The notes beneath the pieces were generated by a model. That model was given only the letters and a program-made list of their open reading frames with translations, did no database searches and was not told the origin of the DNA. From the NCBI GenBank assembly GCA_937959145.1, contig CALGMC010000246.1, positions 1 to 8,554 of the forward strand: 8,554 nt of DNA, read 5' to 3'. Below are positions 1 through 5,932 of the stretch, one piece after another (position 1 is the stretch's first letter; each line of letters starts with the position of its first letter). The position numbers and the translations under genes were made by a program. This stretch comes from an uncultured Chlorobiales bacterium (GTDB lineage Bacteria > Bacteroidota > Chlorobiia > Chlorobiales > Thermochlorobacteraceae).

Positions 1-922
1 CTTAACGGGGGGAACAGGTTTAATTGGAAAAGCCCTTGTTCGTGCTTTAACACAACGCGGCGACAAGGTTCTTTTACTGGTTCGCAATCCTGAAAAAGCC
101 AAATCAGAACTGCCAAATCTTGCGGGCTACTACGAATGGAACGCGATGAGCGAAAGTGGCGAATGGACAAATGCGCTTGCATCAGCCGATGCCGTTATTC
201 ACCTTGCAGGAACACCCGTCGCCGCACGCTGGAACGACGATTACAAAAAAGAGATTTACGACAGCCGAATCATCAGCACGCGCAATTTGGTTCGTGCTAT
301 TGCGCAATCAGGAAAAAAGCCAAAAGTTTTTATCACGGCATCGGGCGTTGGCTATTACGGCAATCAAGGCTACGACATGAACGTGCCGATATTGGACGAA
401 AGCGCGCCGCCTGCCAACGATTTCCTTGCAAAAGTTTGTATTGATTGGGAAAAAGAAGCCTTTGAGGCGGAAAAGTTGGGCGTGCGTGCGGTGGCGGTCA
501 GAACAGGCGTGGTGCTCTCGACCAAAGGCGGGGCGTTGGAGAAAATGCTCACGCCGTTCAAACTCTTTGCAGGCGGTCCGATTGGAAGCGGCAAGCAGTG
601 GGTTTCGTGGATTCATATCGACGACCAAGTTGGGCTTTATCTTTTTGCTGTCGATAATGAAATGGTAAAAGGTGCGCTGAACGCCGTTGCCCCGAATCCT
701 GTTCAAATGAACGAGTTGGCGCAGACGCTCGGAAAAGTGCTCTCGCGTCCGTCGTTGTTTCCCGTGCCGAAAGCCGCGCTGGAGTTGCTCTTTGGAGAAG
801 CGGCAGGGGTTATTGCCGAAGGACAGCGCGCGGTGCCGAAACGCGCGTTGGAACTGGGGTTTTCGTTCAAGTATCCGATGCTTGAAGGCGCGTTAAGAGA
901 TGTGGTCGCTAAAAATAAGTGA
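1..922 (+). CDS. TIGR01777-family NAD(P)-binding epimerase (YfcH-like), 5' partial
   Basis: Predicted sugar-nucleotide-epimerase-like oxidoreductase of the atypical short-chain dehydrogenase superfamily; the true substrate of this family is generally unknown. The frame is open from base 2, giving about 306 visible residues. It begins inside the Rossmann dinucleotide-binding glycine motif (LTGGTGLIGKAL, visible residues 1-12), so only a few N-terminal residues lie outside the window. The ATG at 146 is internal and is not the start. Family landmarks follow in order: GYYG (about 117-120), DFLAKVC (about 140-146), GGAL..ML (about 176-182), QW.SWIHIDD (about 199-208), then the C-terminal DUF1731-type region with RPS..PVPKAAL and GFSFKYP (about 249-292). 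The total length fits the ~300-residue family. It ends at TGA 920-922. No membrane segment or signal peptide is visible, so it is probably cytosolic. The next gene starts 258 bases later and is probably a separate transcription unit. Confidence 0.92.
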   Translation, partial: LTGGTGLIGKALVRALTQRGDKVLLLVRNPEKAKSELPNLAGYYEWNAMSESGEWTNALASADAVIHLAGTPVAARWNDDYKKEIYDSRIISTRNLVRAIAQSGKKPKVFITASGVGYYGNQGYDMNVPILDESAPPANDFLAKVCIDWEKEAFEAEKLGVRAVAVRTGVVLSTKGGALEKMLTPFKLFAGGPIGSGKQWVSWIHIDDQVGLYLFAVDNEMVKGALNAVAPNPVQMNELAQTLGKVLSRPSLFPVPKAALELLFGEAAGVIAEGQRAVPKRALELGFSFKYPMLEGALRDVVAKNK

Positions 923-1180
923 AACAAGACCATTGAAACGCTTAACAGCGCAATGACAATTTCTTTACAAGCAACATATTGAATCAAATATGTGAAGTTG
1001 TTTATATTCGCTGAAATTTTTGCAACTGCTGACACCCTCCAACTCGTTGCAATTTGTGTTTTCCAAAAGTCGCCTTGTCTCAGGCTTGCCCGTTTAGGCG
1101 TGTGAAGAATTGAAATGTTGATTCAAACTCAATTTGACTGACCTGAACTTAAAACATAACAAAACACACTTGCGATAATT
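923..1180. other. Intergenic spacer with two short inverted repeats
   Basis: No credible coding region is seen. Two dyads are visible. The first is ACATATT (974-980) / AATATGT (987-993), a 7-bp AT-rich stem with a 6-base loop. The second is TTGCAAC (1020-1026) / GTTGCAA (1046-1052), a 7-bp stem with a 19-base loop, followed by a T-rich but interrupted stretch. Either could be a weak terminator for the epimerase or an operator for the kinase gene. Neither has the GC-rich stem and clean T-run of a strong intrinsic terminator. The rest shows nothing I can name. Confidence 0.4.
1134..1162 (+). promoter_or_regulatory. Possible promoter of the kinase operon
   Basis: A TTGACT hexamer (1134-1139) lies 17 bases before TAACAA (1157-1162; only 3 of 6 matches to TATAAT). 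A better -10 match, CATAAC (1155-1160), gives a short 15-base spacer. The -35-like element overlaps a small dyad, TCAAA (1123-1127) / TTTGA (1133-1137). An alternative in Bacteroidota style is TATATTCG (1003-1010, one mismatch to TAnnTTTG) with TTG at 979-981. Both are weak pattern matches, so this call is tentative. Confidence 0.28.
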
Positions 1181-2788
1181 ATGGCTGAAAACAAAACAAA
1201 AGAACAACAGGCGGGGTTTCGCTTTGTAGAACTCATTGTTTTTGGAACGATATTTCTCGCCCTCGTTGCTTCCGTCTTCGTGCTCAACATTATCATTTCT
1301 CGCGATAGCCAGCGCGACTCCGAGCAGGTTTTCTGCGCGACGAAGCAATCTGAGTATTGGCAACGTGCTTACCGCAACCTAATTCGAACGCAAGAGCGAT
1401 TGGCGGAACTTTCTATCATTGATTCCAGCCAAGTCGAACAAATTGCTGAAAAATCCGCTCAACTTGATACGGCATTCTTCAATTACAAAAAAGCCATTTC
1501 TATTTTCGATTCAACAGTTACCGCACTTGACAAAGGCGGCGTGATTATGTTAGAAGGCTCGGAGTTTGAAATCGCGCCGGTTACAAATCCAAGAGCGCGC
1601 GCCACAATTGAAAAGGAAATTCAAAAATGGGCGGAATCGCGCGGCGTATTGATTGACCTTGCGGAAAAAACGCAAAACCCTAAACAAATCGACCCGTCGC
1701 AACTCGAAAAAGCCATTGACTTCGCAATTCAAAACGATGAACTGATTCTTGCCAGTAACCGCGACTTCATCGTGCGCTTGGGCGAACTTTCAACCGAAAA
1801 AATTAAGAATCTGCAATTCGCACAAGTCGCCGCGCTCGTTGTGAGCATTCTCGTTTTTATCGGCATGGCGGTTCGCTTGACGATTTCACTTCGAAAGCAA
1901 GCGAAAATTATTCAAGAGTCGCAAGGGCAGTTGATTCAGAACGAGAAAATGGCGTCGCTTGGTCAAATGGTCGCAGGACTTGCGCATGAAATGAACACGC
2001 CGCTCGGTTTTGTGAGAAACAACATCGAGATTATCCGCGAAAACGACCGCGAGTTTCAAGAAGCCGTCGTTGCAAGCGCAACCGTCTTGAAAAGTTTAGT
2101 TGCAGGAAATTACAGCGAGGTCGAGAAGCAAATTCCGCAGACGCTTGAAAAATTAAAGAGCATTGAGAAAATCGGTCTCGTCGATGAAAACGCGATGATG
2201 ATTACGAACTCGCTTGAAGGGTTAGACCGAATTCAAGAACTTATCGTCAACCTGCGCAACTTCTCTCGCTTAGACCAAACCGCAACGCAACTTGCGAATC
2301 TCAATCAATGCTTGGATTCCACATTAGTCATCGCCAACCACATTTTGAAGCGACACATGACGGTCGTGAAGGATTACGGCAAAATTCCCGATATTGTCTG
2401 CGCGCCCGCCCAGCTCAACCAAGTGTTTTTGAATATCATTACAAATGCGGCGCACGCTTGCGAAGAAAAAGGCGAGGGCACTTTGCGGCTGAAAACATTT
2501 GTGGAGAAAAATGAAGCCGTCGTTCAAATTTCCGATAACGGCAAAGGCATTCCGCAGGAAGTTATTAACAAAATTTTTGACCCGTTCTTTACAACTAAGC
2601 CCGTCGGCAAAGGCACAGGGCTGGGGCTTTCCATCTCTAAGAAAATTATCGAGGAAGGACATAACGGCAGAATCACCGTTAAAAGCAAAGTAGGTTATGG
2701 AACAGATTTCTTTATTTATTTACCGATGCAAGGCAAGCAAGAAAAAGTAGATAAAGTGTTCAGCGAAAGCACGCCGGCATTGAACTAA
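1181..2788 (+). CDS. Membrane sensor histidine kinase
   Basis: 535-residue sensor kinase expected to autophosphorylate on histidine and pass phosphate to the response regulator encoded next. A short cytoplasmic N-terminus is followed by TM1 (about 16-40), an extracytoplasmic, mostly helical sensor region (about 42-212) and TM2 (about 213-233). There is no recognisable HAMP domain. A charged helix (about 238-258) leads straight to the HisKA-type H-box LAHEMNTPLG, with H269 as the likely phosphoacceptor. A long helical stretch ends in IQELIVNLRNFSRLDQ, typical of a kinase subfamily with an extended dimerisation region. The ATPase domain has the N-box NQVFLNIITNA (N418, N422), G1 box DNGKGI (452-457), F-box FDPFFTTK (466-473) and G2 box GKGTGLGLS (476-484). 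ATG 1181 is chosen because TM1 follows directly; no Shine-Dalgarno is visible. The sensor region loosely resembles helical PilJ/NarX-type input domains, and its ligand cannot be read from the sequence. Confidence 0.93.
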   Translation: MAENKTKEQQAGFRFVELIVFGTIFLALVASVFVLNIIISRDSQRDSEQVFCATKQSEYWQRAYRNLIRTQERLAELSIIDSSQVEQIAEKSAQLDTAFFNYKKAISIFDSTVTALDKGGVIMLEGSEFEIAPVTNPRARATIEKEIQKWAESRGVLIDLAEKTQNPKQIDPSQLEKAIDFAIQNDELILASNRDFIVRLGELSTEKIKNLQFAQVAALVVSILVFIGMAVRLTISLRKQAKIIQESQGQLIQNEKMASLGQMVAGLAHEMNTPLGFVRNNIEIIRENDREFQEAVVASATVLKSLVAGNYSEVEKQIPQTLEKLKSIEKIGLVDENAMMITNSLEGLDRIQELIVNLRNFSRLDQTATQLANLNQCLDSTLVIANHILKRHMTVVKDYGKIPDIVCAPAQLNQVFLNIITNAAHACEEKGEGTLRLKTFVEKNEAVVQISDNGKGIPQEVINKIFDPFFTTKPVGKGTGLGLSISKKIIEEGHNGRITVKSKVGYGTDFFIYLPMQGKQEKVDKVFSESTPALN

Positions 2789-2819
2789 ACCGAATCCCAA
2801 AACAATAAGAACTCGAATT

Positions 2820-3815
2820 ATGGCGACTGAATCAAACATCAACATCTTGCTCGTCGACGATGAACCGCTTGTGCTTCAATCACTTTCGGCAACATTTCGT
2901 CGGCAATACAACATCTTCACCGCGACAAACGGCAAAGACGCGATTGAAATCGTCCGACAAAACCACATTCACGTGGTTCTTTCTGACCAACGCATGCCCG
3001 GCATGCTCGGTCATGAAGTTCTGCGCGTCATTAAAACCATCAGCCCAAGCACGATTCGCATTTTGCTGACAGGATACAGCGACCTTGACGCGATTATGAA
3101 CTCCGTTAACTCGGGCGAAGTTTTCCGATTTCTCACAAAGCCGTGGAAAATTGACCAACTTCGCGATACGGTCGGTGCCGCCGTCGATATCGCGCAGAAA
3201 GTCGGGCAACTCTATCCCAGCAAAGCCGACATCATGCGCACGAGCGGCGCAGAGCCTGCCGAAATTGTTGAGCAAGAGGAAGAAGTCGCACCGCCTGTTG
3301 CAGGCAATCAAAAAGAAGGGTTGCTCATTGTCGAGTTCAACAAAGAGCAACTCAATACGATGATGCAGGTTTTCGGAAAGAAATATCAAACTTATCCCGC
3401 GTCTTCTATCACAGAAGCCTTCGATCAACTTTCAAAGCACGAGGTTTATGTGATGCTTACCGACCTAAATTTGAACAGCGAAGATGGTATTGACTTTTTA
3501 CACGCTGTCAAGCAAGAGTATCCGAATATCGTCATCATTTTGCTCACCCAAGTGCGCGACGCGCTTTTGGCAATTAAATCTATCAATGAGTTTCAAGTCT
3601 ATCGCTATCACGTCAAGCCGTGCGCCGTTGAAGATTTAGATAAAACCATTCAGTCGGCGATGAATCGCGCTCGCACCTATCGCACGCAACCGCTGAAAAA
3701 TGTGGCTTACGTGGCAAAAGAAGTCGCGCCGCAACTTGTAGAAAAAGAAGTAAGCGAAAAAACGAACTGGTGGCGCGATAAACTCCGCTCCGCTAAAAAA
3801 CTTTTTGGCGGATAA
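2820..3815 (+). CDS. Response regulator with two receiver domains, no output domain
   Basis: 331-residue protein, very likely the phosphorylation partner of the kinase encoded 31 bases upstream. Receiver 1 (about 6-126) is complete: acidic pair D13/D14, phosphoacceptor D56 in LSDQRMPGM, T84 in ILLTGYSD and K107 in FLTKPW. This is the signature seen in RpfG-like and related regulators. A Glu-rich linker (about 145-160) leads to receiver 2 (about 167-285). Receiver 2 keeps the Asp (D215, LTDLNL), Thr (T243) and Lys (K266, HVKPC) positions, but the acidic pair has become E172/F173, so Mg2+ binding and phosphorylation are doubtful. The last ~45 residues are basic with a WW pair (317-318) and match no DNA-binding or enzymatic output domain I know. 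It probably acts through protein contacts or as a phosphate relay or sink. Upstream is only a weak AAGAA, with no good Shine-Dalgarno. Confidence 0.92.
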   Translation: MATESNINILLVDDEPLVLQSLSATFRRQYNIFTATNGKDAIEIVRQNHIHVVLSDQRMPGMLGHEVLRVIKTISPSTIRILLTGYSDLDAIMNSVNSGEVFRFLTKPWKIDQLRDTVGAAVDIAQKVGQLYPSKADIMRTSGAEPAEIVEQEEEVAPPVAGNQKEGLLIVEFNKEQLNTMMQVFGKKYQTYPASSITEAFDQLSKHEVYVMLTDLNLNSEDGIDFLHAVKQEYPNIVIILLTQVRDALLAIKSINEFQVYRYHVKPCAVEDLDKTIQSAMNRARTYRTQPLKNVAYVAKEVAPQLVEKEVSEKTNWWRDKLRSAKKLFGG

Positions 3816-3838
3816 TCATCTTAATTTTTAGCCTCTAA

Positions 3839-4552
3839 ATGTATCGAATTTCTTTGAGCGAATTTGAAGGTCCGTTAGACCTTCTTTTGTTTTTTATTAA
3901 GCGCGACGAACTTGATATTTATGACATTCCCATCGCCCACATCACGAAAAATTTTATGGAATATCTCGACGCAATGCAGGAATTAAATCTTGAAGTGGCG
4001 GCGGATTTTATCTACATGGCGTCAGTTTTAATGAGCATTAAAGCTAAAATGCTCCTTCCTCGCCCTGAAATGCCCGCAGGAGAATTAGATGAATTTGACC
4101 CGCGCACCGAACTCGTTCAGAAACTTTTGGAATATAAACGCTTCAAAGAAGTTTCGCTCGGCATGCAACTCTTGGAAGAAGACCGCAGGCAACTCTTTCC
4201 TCGCCTTACGTTTGAACATATCGAAGCAACTGAAATTGAGGACGAAACCAAACGCCCAACCCTCTTCGATTTAATTCGCGCCTATCAACTGGCAATGAAA
4301 AACATGCCGAAAATCACGGTTCACGAAATCAAAAAAATTCCCGTTACGATTGAACAGCAAACCGAATTTCTGCTCAAAAAATTAGATGAGCAGATTCAAG
4401 TTTCGTTTATTAAAACCGTTGCAGAGTTCACCGAACGTATTACGATAGTGGTTACCTTTTTAGCAATTTTAGAAATGGCGAAAATGCGATTAGTGAATAT
4501 CATTGTTCGAGAAGATTACAGCGACTTTTGGCTCACGAAAGCCAACATATAG
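3839..4552 (+). CDS. scpA: Segregation and condensation protein A (kleisin)
   Basis: 237-residue kleisin subunit of the SMC-ScpA-ScpB condensin, which compacts and segregates the nucleoid in the cytoplasm. The N-terminus carries the family hallmark FEGPLDLLLFFIKRDELDIY (9-28) followed by IPIAHIT..F..YL (30-43). Next comes the helical block VAADFIYMASVLMSIKAKML (53-72), which in the family contributes to SMC neck binding, ending in LLPRPE (72-77). The middle (about 78-165) is acidic and variable. The C-terminal winged-helix part (about 166-237) includes TFLAILEMAKMRLVNI (206-221), the SMC-cap-binding end in known kleisins. The length is close to the usual ~250. ATG 3839 lies 23 bases after the regulator stop and no Shine-Dalgarno is seen. 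The usual partner gene scpB is not next door: a glycosyltransferase follows instead. Confidence 0.95.
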   Translation: MYRISLSEFEGPLDLLLFFIKRDELDIYDIPIAHITKNFMEYLDAMQELNLEVAADFIYMASVLMSIKAKMLLPRPEMPAGELDEFDPRTELVQKLLEYKRFKEVSLGMQLLEEDRRQLFPRLTFEHIEATEIEDETKRPTLFDLIRAYQLAMKNMPKITVHEIKKIPVTIEQQTEFLLKKLDEQIQVSFIKTVAEFTERITIVVTFLAILEMAKMRLVNIIVREDYSDFWLTKANI

Positions 4553-4564
4553 AAATTAGAGTCA

Positions 4565-5896
4565 TTGCCTTTCTTGAAAAAACTGCTCTTCATTACATAC
4601 TATTTTCCACCGTCAGGCGGGGCGGGTGTTCAGCGCGTTTTGAAGTTCGTCAAATATCTTCGTGAATTTGATATTGAACCCGTCGTATTGACCGTTGAAA
4701 ACGGGGATTTTCCAACGCGCGATGAATCGCTAATTGACGATGTGCCTGCTACGACAAAGGTCTATCGCACCAAAATTTTTGAGCCTTACGCGCTCTATCG
4801 TAAACTCACAGGCAAATCACCTGACGCACCTGTGGATGTTAATAATATTCCCAAACCCGGCGAAAAAAGAAGTTTTAGCGAACACGTGGCGGAATTTGTT
4901 AGAAGTAATTTCTTTATCCCTGATGCGCGAATTGGCTGGCTTCCTGTTGCAAGAGCGCAGGCACTAAAAATTATCGCCGAAGAAAAAATAGACTGCATCT
5001 ATTCCTCCTCACCGCCTTATACAACTGCGCTTATCGCAAAATCGCTTGCGAAAAAAACACGCCTTCCATGGATTGCGGGCTTTCGCGACCCTTGGACGGG
5101 ATTTCTCTCCACGCCGATTCGCTACGGATTAGCAAAGAAAATAGATGCCTATTTGGAGCGAAGCGTCTATGAGCAGTGCGATAAACTCGAAGTTGCATGG
5201 AAAGGCATCGGAAAAGATTTTCAAAAAAAATATCCCGATATTGATTCCTCTAAAATCGTTCATATCGAAAACGGATTCGATGACGCCGATATTCCTTCAC
5301 TCACATTTCCGAGAAACGAACGATTTACGATTACCTACACTGGCTCGATGTATGGGAAACGCTCCCCGAAGCCGTTTCTTGATGCAGTTAAATCGCTGAT
5401 GGCGCAGGGGAAAGTCGACCCGAAAAAAATCAAATTAAAGTTTATCGGACGCTTCGGCGCAAATTTGCTCCCGCTCTTTGAAGACGAAGGGCTTTACGGC
5501 ACAGTAGAAGTGAAATCATATATGCCGCATGCCGAAAGTGTGAAGGAACTTCTAAAATCGGACGCGCTTCTTTTAGTGGTCGATGATGCCGAAGGAAGTG
5601 AAGAAATTGTGCCGGGAAAAGTCTATGAATATATCGGCACATCGCGACCGATTATTACATTGGCATTAGAAGGAGCGATTGCCTCGCTCATTGGCGAAAC
5701 CAATGCGGGAATTGTCGCAAATTTTCGCAATCTCTCTGAAATAGAATCGGCAGTGCTTCATTACTATCAGGCGTTTTGGAAAGGCGAAAAACTCTGGCAG
5801 GGAAATGCAGACGTCGTAAAAAAATATACACGGCGAGAAGCCGCTAACAAACTCGCCGAAGTAGTGAAAATGCTTTGCGATAGAAATGCGCGATAG
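4565..5896 (+). CDS. GT4-like glycosyltransferase, probable TTG start
   Basis: 443-residue GT-B-fold glycosyltransferase, probably acting on a cell-surface polysaccharide or glycolipid; donor and acceptor cannot be told. The N-terminal acceptor domain opens with ITYYFPPSGGAGVQR (10-24), then FIPDARIGWLP (117-127), YSSSPPYTTALIA (146-158) and GFRDPWTGF (172-180). The donor-binding half has IENGFDD (234-240), TYTGSMYG (257-264), FIGRFG (293-298) and the family motif VPGKVYEYIGTSRPI (349-363), where the Glu in YEYIG is the likely nucleotide-sugar ligand. No membrane span or signal peptide is seen. An in-frame TAG (the scpA stop, 4550-4552) forces the start to lie after it, and no ATG or GTG precedes the conserved motif. 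TTG 4565 is chosen; TTG 4574 would give MKKLLFITYYFPP, also typical of the family. The gap to scpA is 12 bases, so co-transcription is likely. Confidence 0.88.
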   Translation: MPFLKKLLFITYYFPPSGGAGVQRVLKFVKYLREFDIEPVVLTVENGDFPTRDESLIDDVPATTKVYRTKIFEPYALYRKLTGKSPDAPVDVNNIPKPGEKRSFSEHVAEFVRSNFFIPDARIGWLPVARAQALKIIAEEKIDCIYSSSPPYTTALIAKSLAKKTRLPWIAGFRDPWTGFLSTPIRYGLAKKIDAYLERSVYEQCDKLEVAWKGIGKDFQKKYPDIDSSKIVHIENGFDDADIPSLTFPRNERFTITYTGSMYGKRSPKPFLDAVKSLMAQGKVDPKKIKLKFIGRFGANLLPLFEDEGLYGTVEVKSYMPHAESVKELLKSDALLLVVDDAEGSEEIVPGKVYEYIGTSRPIITLALEGAIASLIGETNAGIVANFRNLSEIESAVLHYYQAFWKGEKLWQGNADVVKKYTRREAANKLAEVVKMLCDRNAR

Positions 5897-5919
5897 AGCA
5901 TCTAATTAAAAAAATGCTC
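5896..5919. terminator. Weak hairpin between convergent genes
   Basis: Inverted repeat GAGCAT (5896-5901) / ATGCTC (5914-5919) with a 12-base A/T-rich loop. It sits in the short gap between the glycosyltransferase stop and the RNase R stop, where a bidirectional terminator would be expected. The stem is only 6 bp and the A/T run is in the loop rather than after the stem, so this is a weak candidate. Confidence 0.3.
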
Positions 5920-5932
5920 ACCCCAAAAATGT

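Noticed and set aside
146..148. ATG as the epimerase start
   Set aside because: The same frame stays open to the left edge and encodes the essential Rossmann glycine motif, so the gene begins outside the window.
703..1035. 110-residue minus-strand open frame across the end of the epimerase and the spacer
   Set aside because: Most of it is antisense to conserved DUF1731 codons and the remainder is spacer sequence; it has no motif.
1174..1179. GATAAT as a -10 element for the kinase gene
   Set aside because: It ends two bases before the ATG, so transcription would start inside the coding region.
2880..3428. 182-residue minus-strand open frame opposite the response regulator
   Set aside because: It covers both receiver-domain coding regions antisense, has Cys/Arg-rich shadow composition, and has no upstream signals.
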